Shown: positions 53,310 through 62,426 of the stretch, one piece after another
How positions within the stretch are numbered: the stretch's first letter is position 1
Layout of the letters: each line of letters begins with the position of its first letter
Notes under the pieces: model-generated
The model's input: the letters and a program-made list of their open reading frames with translations, nothing else
Told to the model about the DNA's origin: nothing
Databases searched by the model: none
Source: Dinoroseobacter sp042096155
Lineage (GTDB): Bacteria > Pseudomonadota > Alphaproteobacteria > Rhodobacterales > Rhodobacteraceae
NCBI GenBank assembly: GCA_042096155.1
Contig: JBELMC010000001.1
Coordinates: forward strand, 82,525 to 146,524
Direction: 5' to 3'
DNA: 64,000 bases
Made by a program: the position numbers and the translations under genes

Positions 53310-53390
53310 GCGCATGATTGTCGTCAAAATTTCTTCACGCTGCCGCTTTCTTGCCCCTTTTTTCCACCAATGGTTAACAAAGGTAGGCAG

Positions 53391-53618
53391 ATGGAGTTGA
53401 AGGCAGGACAAATGCGAGAGCAAGGCAAAAAGACCGCGCATGTCACCATCGAATGGGGCGCTTTATCGCCAACCATCGAGACATTGGGGTTTCGGACCAC
53501 GAAAGGCTCCACACCGCACCGCGCCAGCCAACCGGACGCCTATGCCACGCTCTGCATGATACTGCGCGAAAACGGCACATCGGGCTATCTGTCCGCCAAA
53601 GTCCAGCGAGTCTGGTAA
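53391..53618 (+). CDS. Hypothetical small protein (75 residues)
   Basis: A 75-residue frame in the 415-base gap between the CPBP gene and accD. Codons end in G or C in roughly two thirds of cases, as in neighbouring real genes. An AGGTAGG site precedes the ATG by a few bases; another ATG lies 7 codons upstream. The predicted protein has a basic start, then T-I-E-W-G-A-L-S-P-T-I-E-T and G-F-R-T-T-K-G-S, with no signal or membrane helix. I do not recognise a family. Minus-strand frames here look less coding-like. Confidence 0.5.
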   Translation: MELKAGQMREQGKKTAHVTIEWGALSPTIETLGFRTTKGSTPHRASQPDAYATLCMILRENGTSGYLSAKVQRVW

Positions 53619-53724
53619 ACCAGACCTTCGACATGTTTTGCGGCTGGCGAGTCGCTGCGCCGATTGCATTTCACCCGCTTGCGCCTTAACTGACGACAAC
53701 TGCGTCAAGAAGGCCCTGTGTGCG

Positions 53725-54693
53725 ATGAACTGGATCTCGAACTACGTCCGTCCCAAAATAAACTCGCTGTTCTCGCGCCGCGAGGTCCCAGAGAATCTTT
53801 GGACCAAATGCACCAATTGCGGAACAATGCTGTTCCACCGTGAACTATCGGATAACCTTAACGTTTGTCCATCATGCGGCCATCACATGGGGATCAGCCC
53901 GCGTGACAGGTTCACTGCCCTGTTTGATGGCGGTATTTTTACCGAGGTGGAGGTGCCTGACCCGATCGCAGATCCGTTGCAATTCCGCGACCAGAAAAAA
54001 TATCCCGAGCGGATGAAAGCCGCCCAAAAGATCACAGGCGAGGCCGAAGCAATGCTTGTGGCCGAGGGCGAGATAGGCCGCACGCCGATTGTTGCAGCGG
54101 CACAGGACTTTTCATTCATGGCCGGATCCATGGGCATGTATGTTGGCAATGCGATTATCGCCGCGGCCGAGCGGGCGATCTTGCTCAAACGTCCCTTGGT
54201 GCTGTTCTCGGCGGCCGGTGGCGCGCGCATGCAAGAGGGCATTCTGAGCCTGATGCAAATGCCGCGCTCGACCGTGGCGATTCACATGCTTCGCGAAGCG
54301 GGTCTGCCGTATATCGTGGTCCTGACCCACCCAACAACTGGCGGTGTCACGGCATCTTATGCGATGCTGGGAGATGTGCATATTGCAGAGCCAAACGCGT
54401 TGATCTGCTTTGCCGGTCCACGCGTGATCGAACAAACAATCCGTGAAAAGCTGCCCGAAGGGTTCCAGCGGGCCGAATATCTTTTGGATCACGGCATGCT
54501 TGATCGCGTCACGCCGCGCACGAAAATGCGCGATGAACTGATCACGATCACCCGGATGTTGCTGGGCCTCCCCCCAGCCGTGAGGGGCGATTTGCCGCCG
54601 CCATTGCCCGAGCCTGAACCCAAAGCCGAACAACCTGCCTTGCCGCAAGACGAAGCCGCAACACCCGCCGCGCAACCGAAATCCAAAACGTGA
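53725..54693 (+). CDS. accD: Acetyl-CoA carboxylase carboxyltransferase subunit beta
   Basis: A 322-residue subunit that moves the carboxyl group from biotin to acetyl-CoA in fatty acid synthesis, with AccA. The N-terminal zinc ribbon has C29, C32, C48 and C51. The crotonase-fold core shows S-F-M-A-G-S-M-G near 131, G-G-A-R-M-Q-E-G near 166, and H-P-T-T-G-G-V-T-A-S near 203. The C-terminus is a proline-rich tail of about 35 residues. The start is M-N-W-I-S-N with AAGAAGG upstream. It overlaps folC by 4 bases. Confidence 0.97.
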   Translation: MNWISNYVRPKINSLFSRREVPENLWTKCTNCGTMLFHRELSDNLNVCPSCGHHMGISPRDRFTALFDGGIFTEVEVPDPIADPLQFRDQKKYPERMKAAQKITGEAEAMLVAEGEIGRTPIVAAAQDFSFMAGSMGMYVGNAIIAAAERAILLKRPLVLFSAAGGARMQEGILSLMQMPRSTVAIHMLREAGLPYIVVLTHPTTGGVTASYAMLGDVHIAEPNALICFAGPRVIEQTIREKLPEGFQRAEYLLDHGMLDRVTPRTKMRDELITITRMLLGLPPAVRGDLPPPLPEPEPKAEQPALPQDEAATPAAQPKSKT

Positions 54694-55964
54694 ATACCCC
54701 CGCTTCAGACGCGCTTTTGTCGCGGATGATGGACTTGCACCCCAAAGTCATGGATCTGGTGCTGGACCGGGTCTGGTCGTTATTGGACGCGATGGGCAAC
54801 CCTCAGCGCGATTTACCGCCCGTGATCCACATCGCGGGAACCAATGGAAAAGGGTCGACCCAGGCGATGATGCGCGCCGGAATTGAAGGAGCAGGTCTTC
54901 GCACGCACGCCTATACATCGCCCCACCTCGCCCGGTTTCATGAACGGATCCGGTTGGCAGGCAGGTTGATCGACGAAGAGGCGCTGAGCGCCGTTCTCGA
55001 CGAGTGTTTAACCGCGAACGGTCCTGACCCTATTACCTATTTCGAAATTACCACTGTCGCTGCACTGGTCGCCTTCGCTCGTGTCAAAGCCGACTATACC
55101 TTGTTGGAAGTCGGCCTTGGGGGGCGTCTGGACGCCACCAATGTTGTCGACGCACCGGCCCTTACGGTGATCACCCCGGTTGATCTGGATCACCAGCAAT
55201 TCCTCGGCGAAACATTGACCGAAATTGCCGGCGAAAAAGCCGGAATTCTGAAACGCAATGTACCTTGTGTGGTTGGCCCACAGCAAGACGCCGCCCTGGA
55301 TGTTATCGAGCGTCAGGCCGCCCGACTTGGGGCCCCGCTTTCGGTCTATGGTCAACACTGGCACAGTGCGCGCGAAGGCGACCGGCTGGTGTTTCAAGAC
55401 GAAAACGGGCTTCTCGATCTGCCGCTGCCTGCTTTGACCGGGCCGCATCAAATCCAGAATGCCGGAATAGCCTTGGCAGGATTGCGCGCCTTGGATCTTC
55501 CCGATGCAGCCTTCGACGCCGCCATGACCGACGTATCCTGGCCCGCCCGCATGCAGCGCCTGCGCACAGGTCCACTGGTGGAAGCCGCCCCTGGATGCGA
55601 GATCTGGCTTGATGGCGGCCATAATCCAGCCGCCGGTCAGGCAATCGCACGAACTCTTTCAACTATGGCCAAACGCGACACGCATCTGGTCTGTGGAATG
55701 CTGAACACAAAAGATGTGACGGGGTTCATGGCGCCGCTTTTGCAAGTCGCAGACAATCTGACCGCAATTTCGATCCCAGACGCGCCAGCCACGCTGAGCG
55801 CCGCGCAAACGGCTGAAACGGCCCACAGCGCCGGGTTCAAGACCACACAATCACCAAACGCGCTCGCGGCCGTACAGGCTGTGGCTGCTCGGCACCCTGG
55901 CGCTCGGATCCTGATCTGTGGGTCGCTTTATCTTGCAGGTGATGTGCTCAAAACCAACGGCTGA
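54690..55964 (+). CDS. folC: Bifunctional folylpolyglutamate/dihydrofolate synthase
   Basis: A 424-residue Mur-ligase-type ATPase that adds glutamate to dihydropteroate and folates. The P-loop G-T-N-G-K-G-S-T is at 50-57; T-S-P-H-L-A-R-F-H-E-R-I near 75 and the E-V-G-L-G-G-R-L-D-A-T-N-V segment near 139-151 are diagnostic, as is the D-G-G-H-N-P-A-A near 311. GTG start overlapping accD is the usual accD-folC arrangement. I see nothing distinctive in the 65 bases between its stop and zapE. Confidence 0.96.
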   Translation: MNTPASDALLSRMMDLHPKVMDLVLDRVWSLLDAMGNPQRDLPPVIHIAGTNGKGSTQAMMRAGIEGAGLRTHAYTSPHLARFHERIRLAGRLIDEEALSAVLDECLTANGPDPITYFEITTVAALVAFARVKADYTLLEVGLGGRLDATNVVDAPALTVITPVDLDHQQFLGETLTEIAGEKAGILKRNVPCVVGPQQDAALDVIERQAARLGAPLSVYGQHWHSAREGDRLVFQDENGLLDLPLPALTGPHQIQNAGIALAGLRALDLPDAAFDAAMTDVSWPARMQRLRTGPLVEAAPGCEIWLDGGHNPAAGQAIARTLSTMAKRDTHLVCGMLNTKDVTGFMAPLLQVADNLTAISIPDAPATLSAAQTAETAHSAGFKTTQSPNALAAVQAVAARHPGARILICGSLYLAGDVLKTNG

Positions 55965-56029
55965 GCCCCACTGCACGCATTCGTTGTTCTAATAAAACGC
56001 CCGCTCAAGGCATTCTTGTTGCGAAAACC

Positions 56030-57100
56030 TTATCCCCATGACGCTGATTGCATTTCACGCAATCGACTGGCTGTCCGCTCGAACTCAAATGAACCCTCGC
56101 CTTCAACATAAAGCGTTTCAGGCGGTGAAGCCGCAGAGCACATCAGCACCACACCCGCCTCATAAAGCGCATCAATCAAAGTAACAAATCGCTTGGCCTC
56201 ATTGAAATTATCTCTGCCAAGACGCGGAATATCTTCTAAGATCAGTACCTTCACAGCATCCGCCAGTGCCAGATAATCCGCAGCACCCAGTGGCTTGCCG
56301 CACAGCTCCCAAAATCCAAGACGGGCGACGCCATTGTGAAAATACGCGATGTCCAGCGCGCGCCCCTTCACCATCAGGGTCAGGCCAGTGTTTTTGTCCG
56401 CAGACAAATCCGTCCAGATCCCATTTAAAGCAGCCCGCGCGGCTGCGTTGGACGGTGTAAAATACCGCGGCTCTCCCTCTAGCCGGTTCTGACGATAATC
56501 CGTGTCCGACACCAATGGATGGATGATCAGTTTCGTCGAAATCAATGCGATAAACGGCAGGAATTGATCGCGGTTCCAACCGTCTTTGTACAGCTCCGAG
56601 GGTGCGCGGTTCGAGGTCGTCACGACAATCACACCCGCGTCAAACAACAGCCTGAACAACCGCCCCACCAACATAGCATCGGTTATATCACTGATCTGCA
56701 TTTCGTCGAAACACAGCAATCGAGCGGTTTTGGCAATGTCTTTGGCCACCGGGACGAGAGCATCCTCGACACCGGTTTTTCGAGCCTCGTGAAGCGCCGC
56801 GTGCACCTGCTGCATAAAGGCGTGGAAATGGACCCGGCGTTTTTGCGGCACCGCGACAATCTCGAAAAAGAAGTCCATCAACATTGATTTACCGCGTCCG
56901 ACACCCCCCCACAGATACGCGCCGCGTGGTCCATCAATCGGCTTGCTTTTGCCCAACCGCCACAAAATAGAGCGTTTTGGCACCGGCGCTTCGACCTGTT
57001 GCCGAACCTGTTCCAAGACATCAAGCGCATGCAATTGCGCCGGATCATGGCGCAACTCTCCCGCTTTCACGCGCGCTCGGTATCGTGTCGTCAAAGACAT
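56030..57100 (-). CDS. zapE: Cell division protein ZapE (AFG1-family ATPase)
   Basis: A 356-residue P-loop ATPase. Walker A G-G-V-G-R-G-K-S is at 65-72, with L-W before it and M-L-M-D after. The F-H-A-F-M near 92 and the Walker B L-L-C-F-D-E-M-Q near 131 match the family, with T-S-N-R-A-P near 161. In E. coli ZapE acts on the Z ring under stress; in mitochondria AFG1 helps remove proteins. It is divergent from an MFS gene across 107 bases. Confidence 0.93.
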   Translation of the reverse strand: MSLTTRYRARVKAGELRHDPAQLHALDVLEQVRQQVEAPVPKRSILWRLGKSKPIDGPRGAYLWGGVGRGKSMLMDFFFEIVAVPQKRRVHFHAFMQQVHAALHEARKTGVEDALVPVAKDIAKTARLLCFDEMQISDITDAMLVGRLFRLLFDAGVIVVTTSNRAPSELYKDGWNRDQFLPFIALISTKLIIHPLVSDTDYRQNRLEGEPRYFTPSNAAARAALNGIWTDLSADKNTGLTLMVKGRALDIAYFHNGVARLGFWELCGKPLGAADYLALADAVKVLILEDIPRLGRDNFNEAKRFVTLIDALYEAGVVLMCSAASPPETLYVEGEGSFEFERTASRLREMQSASWG

Positions 57101-57207
57101 GTCGCAGCTCGGTTAAGCGATCTTGATCCCAAGGGCCAGTATTTTTGATTTGCCACATCGCCATCTGTCGCGCAATGTGAGCCCACAATACGAAGTTATG
57201 GTCTCCA

Positions 57208-58449
57208 ATGCCCAAATCTGCGCCTCTATTTACCCCCGTTTTGATCGGCGGTGGGCTCATCTTGATGGTTGGCTTCGCAATCCGCGCCAGTTTTGGCGTG
57301 TTTCAGATTCCCATTGCCGAGGATTTCAATTGGCCGCGGGCTGAATTCAGCCTTGCCATCGCTGTCCAGAACCTGGCCTGGGGCATTGGTCAGCCTATTT
57401 TCGCATCGATTGCCGAGCGGTTTGGCGACCGCAAAGCGATCATTTTGGGGGCGTTGATGTATGCATCTGGCCTGGTGCTCAGCACGATGGTCAGCAGCCC
57501 GGGCGCGATGCAGGGCTTGGAACTCCTTGTCGGCTTCGGCGTCGCGGGCATGGGGTTTGGTGTGATCCTGGCCATGATCGGGCGCGCTGCAAGCCCTGAA
57601 AACCGTTCAATGGCGCTGGCATTGGCAACAGCCGCCGGCTCGCTGGGCCAAGTCATCGGCCCCCCACTCGCGGAATACCTTTTGGCATATTACACATGGC
57701 AAACCGTTTTCTTGATCTTCGCAGCCTTTGTCTTGGCCGCCCTCGCCGCATTGCCAATGCTGCGCGCACCGATCTCGGCCAGTAAAGAAGAATTGCAAGA
57801 GTCTATTGGCGCTCTGTTGACCCGTGCGTTCAAAGACCCCAGCTACGCGCTGATTTTTCTCGGTTTCTTCAGCTGTGGGTATCAACTGGCATTCATCACC
57901 GCACATTTTCCCGCCTTCGTCACCGAATTGTGCGGTCCCATTGCGACAGGCTCGTTTCTGGCGACAATGGGCGTCGGCACGGCTTCGGCCCTTGGAGCTT
58001 TGTCGATCGCTTTGATTGGTCTGGCCAATATCGCAGGCACTGTATACGCCGGATACCTTGGCAACAAGTTTCCCAAAAAATACCTGCTGGCAGCGATCTA
58101 CACCGGACGTACGATTGCAGCGGCGGTCTTTATCCTGCTGCCGATCACCCCAACCAGCGTTGTGGTGTTCTCGTTGATCATGGGGGCGTTGTGGCTGGCG
58201 ACGGTACCGCTCACCTCAGGACTGATCGCGCATATTTACGGGCTACGTTACATGGGCACACTGTACGGGATCATCTTTTTTTCGCACCAATTGGGCGGCT
58301 TTTTAGGGGTCTGGCTCGGAGGTCGACTATACGACATTTACGGCGACTACAATTTGGTTTGGTGGATCGGTGTCGGCGTTGGTGCGTTTAGCGCGATTAT
58401 TCACCTGCCGATCCGTGAAACCCGAACGCCTGTCGCAAGCGCCGCTTAA
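57208..58449 (+). CDS. Major facilitator superfamily transporter
   Basis: A 413-residue inner-membrane transporter with 12 helices. The MFS loop motif appears as A-E-R-F-G-D-R-K-A near 69-77, and G-x-x-x-A-x-x-x-G-x-x-I-G-P-P-L near 150. It resembles the oxalate/formate or monocarboxylate antiporter branch, but the substrate cannot be fixed. It is convergent with the ornithine-cyclodeaminase-family gene. A 7-bp inverted repeat (58457-58476) without a T run lies between them; otherwise the 134-base gap is empty. Confidence 0.88.
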   Translation: MPKSAPLFTPVLIGGGLILMVGFAIRASFGVFQIPIAEDFNWPRAEFSLAIAVQNLAWGIGQPIFASIAERFGDRKAIILGALMYASGLVLSTMVSSPGAMQGLELLVGFGVAGMGFGVILAMIGRAASPENRSMALALATAAGSLGQVIGPPLAEYLLAYYTWQTVFLIFAAFVLAALAALPMLRAPISASKEELQESIGALLTRAFKDPSYALIFLGFFSCGYQLAFITAHFPAFVTELCGPIATGSFLATMGVGTASALGALSIALIGLANIAGTVYAGYLGNKFPKKYLLAAIYTGRTIAAAVFILLPITPTSVVVFSLIMGALWLATVPLTSGLIAHIYGLRYMGTLYGIIFFSHQLGGFLGVWLGGRLYDIYGDYNLVWWIGVGVGAFSAIIHLPIRETRTPVASAA

Positions 58450-58583
58450 CGCATATCTTTGCTTAGCTCAGCAAAGGAAGCGACTGCCGCGTGGAGATGG
58501 CTGTCAAAACACTGCGTGTTCTGCGCCTTTGACCGGAAATGGCGCCAAGACGACAAGTTCACGACCAAAACACAAAGCCTAAA

Positions 58584-59495
58584 TCAAGCAGCGGCCACAG
58601 CGTCACGGATATAAGCTGACGTCATAAGATCGAGATGCGCACCGCCTCCGTTCTTGGCGATTGTGATGGCATCAGCGTCAGAGCGCGCAAACAGCCCCGT
58701 GCTCAGATCATAAAAATCAGCCTTTATATCATCGGGCGTGATGACACCCGTTTGTAACGGGATCTCGATCTCGCCAATATGACCTATGGTGGTCGCACGG
58801 CTGTCGACAAACAGTTGAGCCTTCCTCAACGCCGCGTCGTCAAGCTCGCGCATATCCGGGCGGTAGGCCCCGATCAAATCAAGATGTGTGCCGGGCGTGA
58901 TCCAGTCCCCCATCACAACTGGCTGGGTGGCCATGGTGCAGGTGAGGATCACGTCAGCGCCTGCAACGGCGTTTGGCAGGTCTGTCACCGGCCGCACAAG
59001 ATCCGAAGCAAGCGCTCGTGCTCGATCGGCCGTCCGGTTCCAAACCTGAATTTGCGCGCTGGGAAAACCAACATGATACGCGTCGATCAACGAACGCGCG
59101 ACCGTACCAGCGCCAACAATCAAGATCGTGGTCACATTGGGCGGCGCCAGTTTCAAAGCGCTGAGAAGCGAATCTCCAGCGGTCTTCCATTTTGTGACCA
59201 GCTTGAAATCAAGAAACGCCGCCAAACCGCCATCCGAATCGTGAAACAACGACACCGCGCCACCGATTGTCGCCAGATTACGCTGGGCATTATTTGGATA
59301 GATCGTGGCCGTTTTGACCGCGATCCCCAATCCGTCGATCCATGCCGCGCGGCTCAGGACAGTGTCGTCGCCACGGTATAGAAATGTATCACCAATTTCA
59401 GCGCGGGGCAGCATATGGCCCGCTTCCAAGGCACGTGTCAGAGCCAGCCAATCGAGAAATGTTTCCGCTTCGGAACCAATCATCGGTGCGGTCAT
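58584..59495 (-). CDS. Ornithine cyclodeaminase/mu-crystallin family protein
   Basis: A 303-residue NAD(P)-binding enzyme. The substrate-side K-T-A-T near 62, the G-A-G-T-V-A-R-S-L dinucleotide motif near 126-134, and the D-L-I-G-A-Y-R-P-D-M-R-E segment near 210-221 mark the family. Members include ornithine cyclodeaminase, lysine and alanine dehydrogenases and ketimine reductases, so the substrate is open. The start ATG has GGAGG upstream; it overlaps the HAD gene stop by 4 bases. Confidence 0.88.
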   Translation of the reverse strand: MTAPMIGSEAETFLDWLALTRALEAGHMLPRAEIGDTFLYRGDDTVLSRAAWIDGLGIAVKTATIYPNNAQRNLATIGGAVSLFHDSDGGLAAFLDFKLVTKWKTAGDSLLSALKLAPPNVTTILIVGAGTVARSLIDAYHVGFPSAQIQVWNRTADRARALASDLVRPVTDLPNAVAGADVILTCTMATQPVVMGDWITPGTHLDLIGAYRPDMRELDDAALRKAQLFVDSRATTIGHIGEIEIPLQTGVITPDDIKADFYDLSTGLFARSDADAITIAKNGGGAHLDLMTSAYIRDAVAAA

Positions 59496-60115
59496 GGCAA
59501 CGTATCCTCCACCGTCAACAGACCTTCGGCCACCAAGCGATCGGCCCAACCTTGTGGGTGCTCAAACAGATGGGTCTGCCAGCCGCGCCGTCTTGCCTCA
59601 GAGATATTGTCAACCCGGTCATCTGCAAACAAAAGCCGCTCTGGTACAATGCCACAATCCTCTTCGACCATCTGATAAATAACAGGATCCGGCTTGATCA
59701 CCCCCATCCGACCCGACACATAGCTTTTGTCAAACTCTTCGAGGAAACGGTAGATCGAAGTCGCAAAATCAAAGCTTTGAATGCCAAAATTTGTGAGCGA
59801 AAACACAGGAACGCCCTTCGACCTAAGAGCGCGAAGGCAACGTACAGATTGCGGAATCACGGGACTGGCCAGCACAATCCAGTCATCATACCACCGTCGG
59901 ATTGCTTCTCGGTGGATTGGGTTTGCCTCGGCCGTGGCATTATTCACATCGCGGAAATGTCCACCCTTGTCGATCTCGTCATTCATGCCGTGTAGATCGA
60001 CTTCTGCGAACAAAGCCTTGCGCGCGGCCTCACCCATTTCGCGATCATAATAGCGTTCGGGTTGCCATTCGATCAACACGTTGCCGATGTCGAATACCAC
60101 TGCATCTACGGTCAT
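59492..60115 (-). CDS. HAD-superfamily hydrolase (subfamily IA)
   Basis: A 207-residue phosphatase-like enzyme with all four HAD motifs. The nucleophile D9 lies in F-D-I-G-N-V-L, with asparagine in place of the usual second Asp; this occurs in the YihX/epoxide hydrolase-like and haloacid branches. Motif II S-L-T-N near 106, motif III K-P-D near 142-144 and motif IV F-A-D-D near 163-166 follow. The substrate is unknown. It is coupled to the downstream cyclodeaminase-family gene. Confidence 0.88.
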   Translation of the reverse strand: MTVDAVVFDIGNVLIEWQPERYYDREMGEAARKALFAEVDLHGMNDEIDKGGHFRDVNNATAEANPIHREAIRRWYDDWIVLASPVIPQSVRCLRALRSKGVPVFSLTNFGIQSFDFATSIYRFLEEFDKSYVSGRMGVIKPDPVIYQMVEEDCGIVPERLLFADDRVDNISEARRRGWQTHLFEHPQGWADRLVAEGLLTVEDTLP

Positions 60116-60153
60116 GAACTTGCCTCTTATTGTTTCTCCTTAAGCTACAATGT

Positions 60154-61092
60154 TCATCCGCGCTTGGCGAGCGTCTCTCGCCAGATCAGGTACAATCCAG
60201 CGGCAAAGATCAGCACCATACCCAACATTGCGGTTCGATCTGGCCATTCATCAAAGAACAAATATCCCCACAGCAAAGACAGCGGCAAGGCAATGTATTC
60301 AACCGGCGCGATCAGCGCAGCCTCGGACTCGCGGTAGGCCATGCTGATAAAAAACCCGCCAAATGCACTGGCCAGCGCGATGGCAAAAAACAAAGGCGCA
60401 TCTGCGAGCAAGGGCCATGCCCAAGCGCGGAATAAAAATGCCAGTGAGGGGTCTTCTTGCGTGGCGAAACGCCCATTTCCAATGACCAGACCGATCAGCA
60501 AACACACGACAAAAAATGTGATCTGGATATAGACCGTCAAGGTCACCGCGCTTTCAGTGCTGCCCATCTTTCGGGTCATCATATGCAGTGCCGCATAACC
60601 AAATGCCGCTGCCAGCGGCAAAAGCGACGCCACCTGGAACGCGTCAGTTCCAGGTCGAATCATGACAAACACGCCAATCAAACCAAGAAAAACTGCGCCC
60701 CACCTGTGGCGGCCGACATGTTCGCCCAGAAAAATGACCGAGAATACAGTGATCAACAACGGCGAAATGAAAAACAACGCGACAGTTTCCGCCAAAGGCA
60801 AAGCCGCCAGGCCGAGAAAAAACATCATATTGGCAAAAACAACGCACAAACCGCGTATGATGTGGCGCCCCAAGAATTTGGTGCGAAAGTTTTGAAAACC
60901 GCCCGTCAGTGGCAAAATAAGCACCATCACCATCAAAAAGCCAAGTGCGGACCGGATCAGAATCATCTGATGCAGGGCGTAGCCACCACTGAGGAGTTTG
61001 ACGACCACGTCATTGACCGAGAACAGACTGACCGCAATGAAGGCGGCGCCCATACCAATAAGACCGGTTTTCGCCGTAAATGTATCGCGCAT
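60154..61092 (-). CDS. DMT-superfamily (EamA) transporter
   Basis: A 312-residue inner-membrane protein with ten helices in two EamA halves; each has the end motif (L-G-E-H-V-G-R-H-R-W-G-A near 121 and F-D-E-W-P-D-R-T near 281). It is probably a metabolite exporter of unknown substrate. A second DMT gene lies at 18.5 kb, and the two are only distantly alike by eye. It stands in a same-strand run, 38 bases before the HAD gene. Confidence 0.88.
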   Translation of the reverse strand: MRDTFTAKTGLIGMGAAFIAVSLFSVNDVVVKLLSGGYALHQMILIRSALGFLMVMVLILPLTGGFQNFRTKFLGRHIIRGLCVVFANMMFFLGLAALPLAETVALFFISPLLITVFSVIFLGEHVGRHRWGAVFLGLIGVFVMIRPGTDAFQVASLLPLAAAFGYAALHMMTRKMGSTESAVTLTVYIQITFFVVCLLIGLVIGNGRFATQEDPSLAFLFRAWAWPLLADAPLFFAIALASAFGGFFISMAYRESEAALIAPVEYIALPLSLLWGYLFFDEWPDRTAMLGMVLIFAAGLYLIWRETLAKRG

Positions 61093-61124
61093 AGCTCGCG
61101 GCTATCAGGAAGTGTGCGTTGGGA

Positions 61125-61583
61125 CTATCGCGTTTGCGACGCCTGACGCAAAACGCGCTCCAACGCCTCCAAAAATCGTGATCGGTCGGATTTTGAAAAC
61201 GCCTTTCCGCCGCCGTGCCGGAATGGATCCGCTGCGCGCAAATCCGCCATCAGATCACGGGTCGCCAACACATTGCCAATATTGGCTTGGGTCAATGCTT
61301 CACCATTATGTTTCAAGACCTGGGCTCCGGCTTCGACGGCCTTTGCGGCGAGAGGAATGTCGCCGGTAATTACCACATCGCCCAACTTGGCGCGATCAGC
61401 GATCCAAATATCGGCAAGATCAGGGCCTTCCGGCACAATCACCATCTCCACCAGCGGGTGTGGATTGGGTCGCAGCCCGCCATTTGACACCATCTTGACC
61501 GGAACCTTGTGGCGGGCGGCAACGCGGACCACTTCGTCCTTGACCGGGCAGGCATCGGCATCAACGTAGATCGTCACGCGCAA
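61125..61583 (-). CDS. UPF0178 (YaiI/YqxD) family protein
   Basis: A 152-residue protein of a widespread uncharacterised family. The M-x-V-T-I-Y-V-D-A-D-A-C-P-V-K start, V-S-N-G near 32, the D-L-A-D near 55-58 with A-K-L-G-D-V-V-I-T-G-D-I-P-L-A near 65-79, and the F-S-K-S-D-R-S-R-F end are diagnostic. The acidic residues suggest a PIN-like nuclease fold, which is inference. Its start overlaps the end of fghA by 10 bases. Confidence 0.92.
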   Translation of the reverse strand: MRVTIYVDADACPVKDEVVRVAARHKVPVKMVSNGGLRPNPHPLVEMVIVPEGPDLADIWIADRAKLGDVVITGDIPLAAKAVEAGAQVLKHNGEALTQANIGNVLATRDLMADLRAADPFRHGGGKAFSKSDRSRFLEALERVLRQASQTR

Positions 61584-62404
61584 AACGCCCTGGCGTGAAA
61601 GTCAACATGCGCGCCCATGAAGCTTGCCACAAAAAAATACGAATGATCATACCCCGCCTGGAGACGGAATTGACCCGGTTGGCGACGTTTGGCCATTGCC
61701 GCGCTGAGCGCTTCTGGCATCAGCAGATCAAGGAACTGGTCCGATGTGCCCTGGTCAATCAGCACCTCGCCGGGGAAACCTTTTTCGATCATCAGTCGTG
61801 TGGCATCATGCGCCGCCCATGTTGCCTCATCCTTGCCAAGATAGGCGCTCAGCTGTCTGCGGCCCCAATCCCCGACGGACGGATTTGCGATTGGCGCAAA
61901 GGCCGAAATCGATCGGTAAGTTTCGGGGTGAGTCATCCCCAAGGTCAGGGCTCCATGCCCGCCCATGGAATGACCCGTGATGCCCTGGCGTTCCGGGTCA
62001 AGCGCAAATGCCTCAAACACCAGTTGGGGCAGCTCATGGCAGATATAGTCAGACATACGGAAGTTTGGCGCCCAAGGCCGTTGCGTCGCGTTGACGTAAA
62101 AGCCAGCGCCTTGCCCAAGATCATAAGCCGGATCATCGGCGACATGCGCCCCGCGCGGCGATGTGTCTGGGAAGATCAGCGCAATCCCCTGCTGGGCCGC
62201 CCACATCTGAGCGCCTGCTTTGACCATCGCATTTTCATGGGTGCAGGTCAGGCCCGAAAGGTACCAAAGTACGGGAACCGGTCCGTTACTGACCTCGGCG
62301 GGCAAGAAAACCCCGAAGATCATATCGCACTCTGTGGCGTCCGAGGCATGAGAATAGACGCCTTGTAATCCCCCAAAACAACGATTCTCGGAAAGTGTTT
62401 CCAT
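61574..62404 (-). CDS. fghA: S-formylglutathione hydrolase
   Basis: A 276-residue alpha/beta hydrolase that cleaves S-formylglutathione to formate and glutathione in formaldehyde detoxification. The nucleophile S146 lies in G-H-S-M-G-G-H. Typical flanks are Y-L-S-G-L-T-C-T near 48-55 and the final Y-D-H-S-Y-F-F with the catalytic histidine near 255. The ATG chosen has GGAG 8 bases upstream; a longer frame overlaps the next gene. Its partner, glutathione-dependent formaldehyde dehydrogenase, is not in the window. Confidence 0.93.
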   Translation of the reverse strand: METLSENRCFGGLQGVYSHASDATECDMIFGVFLPAEVSNGPVPVLWYLSGLTCTHENAMVKAGAQMWAAQQGIALIFPDTSPRGAHVADDPAYDLGQGAGFYVNATQRPWAPNFRMSDYICHELPQLVFEAFALDPERQGITGHSMGGHGALTLGMTHPETYRSISAFAPIANPSVGDWGRRQLSAYLGKDEATWAAHDATRLMIEKGFPGEVLIDQGTSDQFLDLLMPEALSAAMAKRRQPGQFRLQAGYDHSYFFVASFMGAHVDFHARAFCA

Positions 62405-62426
62405 CCGCGCAGCTCCGGTCTTTTGG

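Noticed and set aside
58457..58476. Possible terminator between the MFS and cyclodeaminase-family genes
   Set aside because: The stem is only 7 bp and no T run follows on either strand.
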